This document shows, one piece after another, positions 1 through 9,548 of a stretch of 64,000 nucleotides of DNA. Source of the stretch: Phymatolithon calcareum (lineage: Eukaryota; Rhodophyta; Florideophyceae; Hapalidiales); NCBI GenBank assembly GCA_977006965.1, contig OZ345374.1:372001-436000 (forward strand), in the 5' to 3' direction. Under the pieces are notes generated by a model. That model did not search any database, was not told where the DNA came from, and worked only from the letters and a program-made list of their open reading frames with translations. Numbering within the stretch: the first letter of the stretch is position 1; the number at the start of each line of letters is the position of its first letter. Both the position numbers and the translations under genes were made by a program.

Positions 1-568
1 CATAAATCGCCTTCATGACTTCCACCTTAGCTTGATACTTTGCTTCGAAATCCGCGCGGCTTTTCTCCCTCTTGTCCACATTTCGATCTACCTTAGTTGC
101 ATTGCGGTTCTTTTTCGCATTGAGACGATCGCTCTTCTGGGTATACCGGAGATATTCAGAATAGGCTTGCTCAACTTCTGAGTATGTCTTCTGAACATCG
201 GCGATCTCTTGGAGATACTTCTCCACGGTGCGATGAAGAAGCTTGAAAGGTTTGTCCGGGCTTTCGCCTAGAGAGAAGTCACTGCGAAGAGTGTTCAGAT
301 GAGTGGCGTACTGCTGTGCGGTGGCACGCACAGAGTCACTGCGCGGATATGCTGAGGTCATGGCGGCAGCGAAGTCGTGCTGCGCCTTAAAGAGACTGTC
401 CCAGGCAGTGTTTGACTGTTCTACGCTTTTGACGTAGCCTTTGAGTGCATTTTGAACGTTAGCAAGAAGCTGTTTGTTTTCCAAAAATTCCTCGCCTATG
501 CCGCTGGCGACCTTCTTCTTCGTTGTTGCGACAGTCACGGCCTTCTTGACATTGTGCACGGGATGCAT
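1..568 (-). CDS. BAR-domain-like protein, N-terminal part (cut by window edge)
   Basis: An uninterrupted reading frame runs from an ATG at 566-568 leftwards off the window; 189 codons are visible and there is no stop. The protein is strongly helical and charged, with a run resembling BAR-domain helix 1 (residues about 41-65, including SLFKAQHDFAAAM), then long Lys/Glu-rich heptad-like stretches and a very basic segment near residues 155-175. BAR domains form curved dimers that bind and bend membranes, in endocytosis and actin organisation. The frame and codon pattern are seen directly; the BAR assignment is inference from helix pattern and the aromatic/Lys spacing. It could instead be another helical scaffold. 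The C-terminal half lies outside the window, so an SH3 or other tail domain cannot be judged. Confidence 0.6.
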   Translation of the reverse strand, partial: MHPVHNVKKAVTVATTKKKVASGIGEEFLENKQLLANVQNALKGYVKSVEQSNTAWDSLFKAQHDFAAAMTSAYPRSDSVRATAQQYATHLNTLRSDFSLGESPDKPFKLLHRTVEKYLQEIADVQKTYSEVEQAYSEYLRYTQKSDRLNAKKNRNATKVDRNVDKREKSRADFEAKYQAKVEVMKAIY

Positions 569-927
569 TTTTCGTCGGCGGGTGAGAGCTGTGAGAGTCT
601 TTCGCTTCCTAAGGGTGCTTTTTGGAGGTGAAGTTCACCCTCCTCGGCGGCGTACGAATTTCTCTGGCCCGCTGGTGTTGCCAGGCGAAGCTGGCAATCT
701 AAGTAGGCAGGACAGTACCTCAGTTGTAACTACATAACTCCCATACGTTCAGTAATTTAGCTACGACACAAAAACGTGGACATTTAAATCGCTTTATGAT
801 ACATGGCGCGGCTCGTAGAATCCACAGTCTGACTTTCACGGCTCTAGCCAATCAAACCTATACATTTCCAGACTCTTACGCGTAAGCTTTCTCGATACGC
901 GCTTTTCATTGGTTACACTATATAGCA

Positions 928-1068
928 CAGCAATGGCTATCAAATTATCAAATTTTATGAAACATGGCGAAGAGGTGAATTGAAGAATTCTTCAGCTGGG
1001 GAAGAAAGTTTACAATTCACCTCTGAGCTATGTTTCATATAACATTGATAATTTGATGGCCATTGCTG
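928..1068. repeat. 141-bp imperfect hairpin, about 55-bp arms
   Basis: Positions 928-982 are repeated in reverse complement at 1013-1068, starting CAGCAATGGC and ending GCCATTGCTG, with a 30-nt loop. A few mismatches interrupt the arms. It looks like a small foldback element or MITE. It sits about 360 bp upstream of the BAR-like gene start. No target-site duplication is clear. Confidence 0.75.
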
Positions 1069-1131
1069 TTCATAGTGCATGAATGCACGGAATGGTATGA
1101 GAACGCCACGACGGTGGGGACACTTGAGATT

Positions 1132-1170
1132 AAAGAAAATATTGCTTCATCATGAAGCAATATTTTCTTT
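1132..1170. repeat. Perfect 19-bp inverted repeat with 1-nt spacer
   Basis: Arms at 1132-1150 and 1152-1170 are exact reverse complements (start AAAGAAAATATTGC) around a single C at 1151. Such a tight palindrome could form a cruciform, or a hairpin if transcribed. It lies 63 bp right of the larger hairpin. Confidence 0.8.
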
Positions 1171-3693
1171 GCATGATGCATTGCAACTGCGCGCCACTCT
1201 AGTCTTGGGCTCCACCACCAACTATGATACGATAGCAACCAGCTCATGATCGTATAGCTGCGAGGCGCTATGGTGCGACCGCTGAGTTTCTGGCAGAGAT
1301 CGAGTGTGACTGCGTGAAATCTGCGGCACAGTCGAGGTGTCTCGGCGAAATTCGAGCAGAGGATGTTCAGTGTCTATTATTACGCACGTGAGAAGGAACT
1401 ACGTAATTTACCGGCGATCTCGTGCAGCACACGGCGTCCACCGGCGCCGTGTGCGTAAGAGGTGATACATGATGTTCCGTGCCTTTTCGATGCGTCAAGG
1501 CACTTGGGAAAATTGTCGTTGATATCGCGGAGCGACAGGGCCATGTTCTTCCATGGGCCTTGTAGAATTGGGCTTTTGTAAATGCGGTCGGATGGTAATC
1601 TGGCGACAGCTGAAGCATAGACGACTTCAATCATCAATGTAATCGGCACATGCTTTCCACGTACTCCTGTGAGCTCCGGATCGAGCAATTCGGTGTCTCA
1701 CCGCGGATCGCGCACCTCAGCTCGATAATATGGAAAAGGACGAGTCCCTGTATTAGGGACCAGGCGATTTACTAGAATGAACAAGTTCCGAAAGCTGCTT
1801 CCGTACAGTCTTAGGAGTGTTATTACTGAGGGCTTTTTTAAAAATAAATTACTAAACAGTTGCTTCAAAAATCACAGAAGCTCGTCCTCTCCACTCTCGC
1901 ATTTTTGGCAAAAATACAAACTCCTCTTGCCTGTCTGCAGCCAAATATTTATCCCACGAGTTGTGCTCATGCAGCGCAGCACGCTCTCGGTCCTTATGGA
2001 CTTCACGACAACAGAATCGGCAAAGACAGTTCCTGGAAGCGCCCCTTCCTCGAAAGTGTACGGTTCACATTGCTGTGACCTGTACGTGCCGGCGCCATAG
2101 AGCAAGTAGAGCTGATTCCTACTCAGAGTCAATATCTCGCTGGATTCAATTGACTCTACGATGTGTGTGGATGTGGCCCCGTAAGACGTCGGTGACTATT
2201 CCACGGGCTCAGTATTTGCTTCGCGCATGAATTTTCACCCGGCATATCGACATCTGACCCTACTAGCTCCTAAACAAGTGTCAATGAACGCCGCCGAGTA
2301 CGAGTGGTGTGATGCATTTCTCACACTCTTGATGATTTGGGCAAGCCGGAATATCGTCAAGGCTCACCAGTCTCATCACATATCCGCCGGCTGCGGATAT
2401 GTGGCTTCATTGAATAATCGGATCATCAACTGCGTATTCATGAAAAAGAACGAGACAAGAACTGAGCACTAAGTTGACCATATGGGGACAAGACTAAGGT
2501 AGAAGTATCATTGTGTTGCAAGGCCTGGCGAAGTCCTACCACCCAGGCATATAGCAAGCGAAGTCGTTTCGTACGCTCGATCGCCATCATCTGCCTCTGC
2601 ACGTCAGCACGCATGCAGGACAAGTGCTTCACCGTGCATGTGGCTTAATCAAACTCAAAGTTTCCGCCTTACCGAGAACATCACGGAGTGTAGAGCGTAT
2701 GGTGCAAAGCCTGAATCTAGGCGTTGGGGGAATATGCACATTTCATTGGCTAGAGCAGCGAAAGATAAAAGGCGGAATGGTGCAGAGTCGCCATGAACTC
2801 TATTTTCCACCAGCTGCTTGGGACGTATAGACTTAGTAGGTATTACTTACCACGACTCATAACATGGTGGATGCCCGGTATATAGACACAATACAAACGA
2901 TATGGGGCACATTGAAACAGTTCCTTGCGTTTACGAATCGTGCTGCATATCGCCCATTTGCAGAGATTTCTCATTCGTGTTGTTGAAGCCATTGATTCAG
3001 GTCCAAGATGGATGCAAACTTAAGTTGCAGTTGTTGTGGCCTCTATTTGAGATTCCGTTATGTAAACGGTGTGGAATTCTCGTGGCGCTTCTAAAGTTTA
3101 TTCGCCTTTCATCGAGTAATGCATTGTGCCGTACTGCAGAAGGAACAACTTGTGCCAGCTCCGACTTCCTTGCTTTGGAATTTCAGTTGCAAATAAATCT
3201 AGACCACTGGAGGTGTGGTGAAAAATTGGTCTAAGAATGGAGTACAGCGACGTTTTATCGGTATCCTTCTCTAGATTTTTTCGCGCTTTCCGAGTCTACG
3301 CCGTCGATGGACAATAAGCAAATTCAGAAGAATATACTAGACGAGGCGAAATGTCTAATTGTCTTCTAGGCTGGTCCCGCTTCAAGATACATATAGTGTT
3401 GTGAGACTGGAAAATGCAAAACAATTAACAACTAGCCTAGACGTATTTATTCGTGATATCACCATGCGTAGCGCAGGTGGGTAAAAGACAAGTAGAGCTT
3501 GGCAAGACAGAAGAGCATTGAGATGAATGCATTGCTTTCTTAACTTGGAAGATGCTAGAAGCGTTCTGCGACGGGAGTTGCCAGTCACGCAAGATGTTTC
3601 CATGAACTACATCTCTCCAACATTTGGCACACAAGACGATAAGCAGTTCATTCCGAGACGAAAACCGGGACAAGCAGACTATTTGGAAGGGCA
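1171..3693. other. No recognised gene
   Basis: Both strands have several open frames of 60-110 codons here, none with a recognisable domain, signal peptide or convincing splice continuation. The longest ATG-started one, 2902-3234 plus (110 codons, Cys- and Leu-rich), could be a small gene but I cannot support it. I see no repeat shared with the rest of the window. Confidence 0.5.
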
Positions 3694-3930
3694 TCAACAC
3701 CCGCCACCTCCACAGCCTCCCCCTCCGCCACAGCCACCACCTCCTCCAATGCCTGCAAAGCCACCACCGCCACCACCACCGCCGCCACCAGCTCCACCGG
3801 CGAATCCTCCGAACAAACCAGCTCCGGTGTAACCGCCTCCGGAGTTATAATTGCTTGACTTGCCGTACTTCGTGCTGCTCCTACCCAGTGACTCTCCGAC
3901 AGTTTCGCTTGAGGAGAAGCACGATCCCAT
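3694..3930 (-). CDS. Small Gly-rich protein with N-myristoylation/palmitoylation-type start
   Basis: A 78-residue frame starts MGSCFSSSE: Gly2 and Ser6 fit the N-myristoylation consensus and Cys4 is placed for palmitoylation, so membrane attachment is likely if this is expressed. Residues 31-78 are almost only Gly with Ala, Phe and Cys, ending in repeated GGGGC. No catalytic domain is visible. The opposite strand is also open (3527-3832 plus, 101 codons from ATG) and would give a poly-Pro tail, because GGN codons read backwards as CCN. Only one strand is likely to be real. I favour the minus frame for its N-terminal lipidation motif, without transcript evidence. Confidence 0.45.
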   Translation of the reverse strand: MGSCFSSSETVGESLGRSSTKYGKSSNYNSGGGYTGAGLFGGFAGGAGGGGGGGGGGFAGIGGGGGCGGGGGCGGGGC

Positions 3931-5412
3931 GTTGGAGTTGCAGATTTGTTCCTTGAACGCTGTTGTGTCGAGTGTTTGAGCAAACTCGAGATTTATAGTG
4001 GAGTGCGACCGATTTATGCATGGATGGATGTGAGTTTACTCGATGCTCTCTTTGTCTATTTTAACACTGATAGGCTTATCATAGCGTTAAGGCCTGCATG
4101 GACCGGTTTATGAGGATGCTTGACATTCCACTACTGTAGACGGGTGCATATGGTGATACATATGCGCTTGCAGAGGAGCACTCGAATAATCGGTGCTCAA
4201 CAATGCAACATTTTCAGCACCTTGTGGAGGAGAAGGCTTGTTGCTGACGGTACTGAAGTTTGGGACAGCAAACGATAAAACTTCTTTGGTCGAAGCTTGG
4301 AAAATCTCAAAGTTTTATAAAGAATGCAGAAACCACGTTCCGTGCATTGTTTCTCAGTTATTGAAACCGTGACCTCAACCAAAAAACGTTATTGTGTGTG
4401 CCGGAGGAAATACGTCGAGGATCTTGCGTGCAGCAGAATCATAGCGAAACCTACAAACAGACTTGCCGAGATACCATCATGAGTTGGGGCATCTCCATCC
4501 GCGTTGGGGAGTTGCGGAGAATATCGACTTCGGGATACCTTCTCCCGTCGTAGTGCGATTCTTAGTATTAGATTCTTAGTATTAGATAGATAGCTGGAGT
4601 CTAACAATTCGTTCAAGTACAACTGTATTGTTAGGCTCATTGGACGACAAATTTGTTATTAGAAGCGTTGTTGTTAATTATTTGATTCAGCTGTGATTGG
4701 CCGGATTTTTATGAGACACTGCTAGAGAGTGATATGAGAACTTCCTAGGAGCTTTTTTTGGTCGATCCAAGCGAAAAGAATTTTAGTTCTTTCCACCAAC
4801 TATTTTAAAATTCTGTTCAGGTGTGCATAATTATTCACACCTGAACAGAATTTTTGAGTTGTCCAACGAGCCTCACTATACTATTTTGAGTGCTGCAGAC
4901 AAGAGATTTTACACCCGGGCAGATATTTTTGTCTCAATGGACTATTGTGCTCGCACACCACCGCGCGAGATTTGCATGAACGTTCTCCAATGGCGTGTGT
5001 GGCGTAACATGTCAATCGTCTATTTTGAATGGCAGTCGTCACGATATGCGCGACTTCACGTAGTTTTTAGACTGCTGCCGTCGCAGCGGAGCACTTTCAC
5101 AGTTGACATCTATTACTCTATACGAAACTTGAACCACGCACTGCACAAATGCCCGTCATTGATTGCGCATGCTTGCCATCACTTTGTTGTGCAGTTTGGA
5201 GGGTGGCTTGGTCGTTGAGTGCAGTGAAAACGAGCAGGAGCTACATCTTGCACGGGGGCAGATAGTCGGGACGCGCAGGTCGATCTGCCTGTACAACTAT
5301 TGATGTCGAACCAACGAAAAACTGAGCAATACCAATGGCTGTCAAACACGATTTCTTTAATCCGGACGACTCTGCTTGGGAAGTTTGCCGTACAAGTTGT
5401 CACAGTGTGTTT
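3931..5412. other. No recognised gene; contains one perfect hairpin
   Basis: Open frames here are short or start only with GTG/TTG, for example 4823-5218 plus. None shows a domain I recognise. The main structure is the inverted repeat at 4807-4854. Confidence 0.5.
4807..4854. repeat. Perfect 19-bp inverted repeat, 10-nt loop
   Basis: Arms 4807-4825 and 4836-4854 are exact reverse complements (left arm contains TTCTGTTCAGGTGTG). The 10-nt loop is AT-rich. It could be a hairpin RNA, a cruciform or a tiny foldback element. No gene assignment. Confidence 0.75.
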
Positions 5413-6770
5413 TTATTTGCTATCCGCAGCTTGCGCATGTAGCAACGCAGCACGCATTTGGGTCGATACATCCGAAACTGCTGAGGGGCCCGACGGAATG
5501 AATATCGTCTTGCTATTTTCATTTTGTCCGAGCTCTCTCAGAGTATCCTTCACCATGCAATCGAAGTCCCGTGCGCAAGCAGAAGTGAGTTAGTTATAAT
5601 GCTGTAGATGGAGGAATATATTTTACGCCGTGGAGACGCACGGCTAACATACCATGTACTGCGTGACCATCATGAGCGCGGTGATGCTGCGTGCATCCAT
5701 GTTTTCAATGTTGCTCCACGCTTTCACGTCTTCATGCATGCCCTCTAGAATGGCATGCCTCTGTCGTGACGTGCCCTGTCCGGAGAGAAATGTGGCCTCT
5801 GCGTGTGCAGCGGCACGAATACGAACGCTTTCGCCTTCCGCCTGGGCCATGAGCAAATTTCGTTAGTTCACTGGCGCGCCGAGAGTGCTGCCATGGAAAT
5901 GCAAACGACCCCTAACGTACCTCAGCTGCCTTGACAAGCTTGATCTTAGCGGCCTCAGCCTCGTCATGGGCGGCGATACGGAGGCGGTGTGCGGTTTGAA
6001 TGGCGTTCATGGCTGACTTTATCTGCGCAGCGGGATCGATGTCTGTGACTGGCGCAGCCACGATAGTCAGTCCAAACTCACTGAATTTAGCGTTCAGTTG
6101 CTTCTCAATTTCGTCGCCAATCTCCGACTTGGACGTGAACACATTGTCGAGCGTCAGAGTAGGAACAATGGCGCGAATGACACTGTAAACGAAGCTTGTG
6201 ACCTGCTCTGTGGCGTTGGTAAGACTGTAAAAGTACTTGGCAGGGTCTTCTACTTTAAACTGTACGACGGTCTCCACGTGCGTGAATACATTGCTACGCA
6301 AAGATTAAGAAGAGAGTTAATTGCGTGCATCGATATGAATTGAGTGCCAGAACAGACGTGCAGATGAGGCGTACTCCAACGTCTTGGTTTCACATCGTAC
6401 GTTGAGAGACTGCAGTCTCAGCGATACTGTGCCGGCGTTGTACTCGCCAATGAATGGATTTAGGATTGTCAGGCCCGGCTTGATAACTTTGTCGAACTGA
6501 AGCAATAACGTAAGACATGGGGAAACATTTCGCTACGTCAGTTGACCCTGTGGACTTGGTCACTTCATCTAACGTTTTAGAGGAATGCAGGACGTACCTT
6601 ACCCCACCTTTCTTTGATGTCAACGCTGCCGGTTTGCTAATCACGTCAAATGTGCACAACACGTTAGTGGAAAGTCAAAAATGTGACTGAGGACTGGAGG
6701 TCCAGAATGCAGTGGAAAGAAAAGATCGGAAACATGCAAGGCTTACCGGTGCGCAAAAGATTAAGCCCAT
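5413..6770 (-). CDS. Hypersensitive-induced-response (HIR) type SPFH/stomatin-like protein
   Basis: Six exons on the minus strand join in frame to 293 residues: 6747-6770, 6598-6636, 6375-6496, 5921-6293, 5653-5841, 5413-5547. The introns are 79-110 nt; donors are GTAAGC, GTACGT, GTACGC, GTACGT and GTATGT, and all acceptors are AG. The product follows plant HIR proteins from end to end: MGLIFC start (myristoylation site, like MGNLFC), VDIKERWGK, SLRLQSLNVRCETKT, then the SPFH core, RAEGE-like helix, LSGQGTSRQRHAI, VTQYMDTLRELG and a closing FIPSGPSAVSDV. Plant HIRs are about 285 residues. The family forms membrane-microdomain oligomers at the inner face of the plasma membrane and in plants affects pathogen-triggered cell death. 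The first exon is only eight codons. No defect is visible, so the gene looks functional. Confidence 0.93.
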
Positions 6771-7020
6771 GACAGTTATGCGGCGAATCGAAAAGAAGTA
6801 TTCACAGAGGGCTGTTCCGGAGCCTTCAGGTCGTCCACAGTGTGCATCATGGAGGTGCAAAGCTCATCACGATGGTGCGCGAAATTTCCCAGGTTATGTG
6901 TTTCCCAACAATGCACTTTTACCCAAAAGACCAATTTGGGACAAGGTTAATTTGATAATTTTAGGGGGAGAGTAACTTGGGTATTTTCATACCCTTCGTA
7001 CACCACACTCACGAAATTTG

Positions 7021-7961
7021 TTACTCTCTGCTACTGTAGATGAATCTAAAATTCTTCGACATTGCAAGGCTCCATCCTTGAATGGATGGCGCTGAAAATG
7101 ATGCAACATTCCTAATGTTTGGAATGTTATATCCCTTGCAGCTAAACAGATTTTTCACGTGCAGGGCTTTCATGTTGAGGGACTTGACTTCTGCTCCGTC
7201 TATACACGGCATTCCAGCGGTGCGCACATACAACAGAGCTCCGATAAATTCGGGCAAGTTAAGGTGCATTTCCTACGGGGAGGCTGACGCTTCTGCAACG
7301 TCGAATGTTGGCGTCCTTGCATTGTTGTTTGGAATCGTGGAACCACTATGTTTGCTCTGGATGGAATCGACTCGCATTTTGAGCTCCAGGCAGAGAAGGA
7401 GTACTTTCATAATTAGTTAGCATGAATAACGCCCTGCCGTAATCTAAGTAGAATATGGTTAGCGATAAAGCACTGCTTTGACAGCCTCTTTGGAGATGGC
7501 AGATTCATCATCATCACTGCTGTTTGATACGAGTCACAGCTATTTCATAGAAGCTTAATATCTGCTCGAACACTGTAAACGACCATGGCTCTCAATCTGA
7601 ATGCTATCAATCAAACAGAGACGCCCAGTAGGTGCGGACCGTGCAAGAAAAGCGCTCATTTTTCGTCTCACCACACTCAACTCTGCATTTCCATGCTAAA
7701 TCACCCTCGCGACGACATCAGAATCTAAACTTGGGACTGGGCTCTCGACTAGGTAAGCCGATGTGCAGTCCGTCTCGCCTGCCACTGCCGCGGCTGCACG
7801 ATTCTTTCATGCCGCCTCTGCTCCCCCGCTCTACCCACGCGCGGCAGAAATCAGCTGCGCCAGCACACAGACGCCCCGTCAAGTGTCCCTTTAGTTTCAT
7901 TTATACTGTTGGACACACTGATATATCTCATACAACAAGGCCCTCAATTTTTGCCTTGTGA
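7021..7961 (-). pseudogene. Decayed retroelement-like repeat, copy 1
   Basis: This stretch matches 62190-62890 in inverted orientation, in two blocks (about 7040-7310 and 7690-7910). The minus frame 7021-7269 reads LPEFIGALLYVRTAG, resembling the connection region after reverse transcriptase in Gypsy-type polyproteins of protists (family knowledge, weak). The second block gives Arg/Pro-rich frames on both strands, so its coding strand is unclear. No LTR, integrase or catalytic motif is visible. A decayed interspersed repeat is well supported; the Gypsy label is a guess. Confidence 0.45.
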
Positions 7962-8263
7962 ACTATCAGTTGAGGACATTGTCCACGTACGTCAGGGTAT
8001 TCTCTTTTTCGCGCTTCCTTGAGTGCAAGATAATATGCCCAGAGGCCCAAAGTAGGTTATGCGAATTAATGGCCTCGGAAAGCCCCTATGCGAACAACGT
8101 AACGAAGTCGTTAGAGCGAAATGGCCGAAGCGACAGTTGAACAATTGTTTGAATTTGGAAAACAACCCCACTAGCGCGATAAGGCCATATTTCCTTATCA
8201 AACATTTCGCAGCTCCAAAGCCTGCCTTGAGGAAGGTGCGTCATTCCTGTTCGGGCGAACAGC

Positions 8264-9548
8264 ATGTTCGCTCGCGCTTTGATTGCCGCTGTGTTCCTCA
8301 CAGCGACAAGCGCACACAGGTTCGTCTCCATTCTTCATATATCCAGCGTGCTGCTCATCTCGTAGTAGAATCATCTAAGCTGACTTATTTTGCTCTTGAA
8401 AATTCTCTCTCGGAGATGACTGTAGTTTTTTAACTGTGCCTATGCCAATTTCAAGAGTTGAGACATGCCGCGTAGGCGGAAACCCTGGCTTTGAAGCCAA
8501 CTGCGCTGGACCGTGTCCAATCTACGATCTCAGACAGGATATGCGTCCGGAGAATCCTGCCGCGACTTATGAGCGTGGCCAACGCGTAACAATTCACTGG
8601 TCCAAGAACAATCATGTTGATGGCTTTGTACGCCTCGCTCTTGTACCGCTTGGTCAGAAGCTTGACAAAGCGGCACATTGGAAATTCGCCTTCTATTTTG
8701 GATGCTGGAAAAGTCAGGAATACCGCTGTACTGACGTTGAGCGCCATCGTGATTGTTACTATGATAAAGATAATAAGGCGTACAAGACTCAAGTTACTAT
8801 ACCGTCAGTTTACCCTGATGGAGTTTACGTCCTCGGCTGGACATGGTATGGGGGCGGGCACACTTACGGCTCCTTCGGTGATTACTGGGATTGTTCGTAC
8901 GTGCAAATAAAAGGCGGTCCTTTGAAAGACACCTTCCCTGCAGTTTTCGAGTCTCGCCACGGATATTGTATGGCATCCGTCAATCGTCTCGGAGTCTGCA
9001 GAACAGAGCCATGCCGCGGCGAATATTGGAGCAAACCCCGCGTCCCGTATGAGTTTCGTAAAGGTGCCCCTGTGTTGAAGAGATGGTGGTTTGACGAAGC
9101 TATGCGGCGACAAGTGAATCGGGTGTACGTTGCGAAACCGAAAGACTTTGGAATTTCGGGCTTTACGATTATGAGCTCTCACAGCAACCTACCCTTGGAT
9201 GTAGATCAGGATCGGGTGATCGCAGTTGATGAGCATATCAGGATCACATTGGTACCAAATACGTTCGGTAAAGTCACCAAGGTGCTGTGGATCGTGAACG
9301 GAGAGAAACACACAGCTGCTTTCTCACATCCGTGGTCTGTCGCCGGACAGCAACGGTATCCTCGTGGGGGATGGAATTACTTTCCGTGGAAGTATCCGGT
9401 ACTAAACAAGAGAGTTTTTGTAACTGCGATTGCGTGGAACGGGAATCGCAAGGCATATTACTCCAAGGATCTTGTTTTCAGGCGCAAGAATGGAAAGCGA
9501 AGTGCCGAGTACGTCGAGGACCTTTTTTCAGGAGACCATCTATTTTAG
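8264..9548 (+). CDS. Secreted LPMO-like protein (putative copper histidine brace)
   Basis: Two exons, 8264-8319 and 8456-9548, join within an AGA codon to 382 residues. Exon 1 encodes a short signal peptide (MFARALIAAVFLTATSA), and the predicted cleavage site TSA|H leaves His as the first mature residue, as lytic polysaccharide monooxygenases require. The mature protein has His49 and His55 (in WSKNNHVDGF) as candidates for the second brace ligand, many Cys, YVLGWTWYGGGH, and GDYWDCSYVQI, like the axial aromatic/Cys region of chitin-binding-4 and AA-type domains. LPMOs cleave polysaccharides oxidatively outside the cell. Donor is GTTCGT, acceptor TTTCAAG. The second half (mature residues about 150-365) also looks like a beta-rich extracellular domain. 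The exact AA family is not assigned. Without exon 1 the large frame lacks both signal and His. Confidence 0.7.

Noticed and set aside
4823-5218. 131-codon plus frame as a gene
   Set aside because: Starts only at GTG inside a hairpin arm and has no domain or splice support.
8436-8455. Start of the LPMO-like gene at GTG 8436 or ATG 8442
   Set aside because: This would give no signal peptide; these bases are better explained as the 3' end of an intron whose acceptor lies at 8455.
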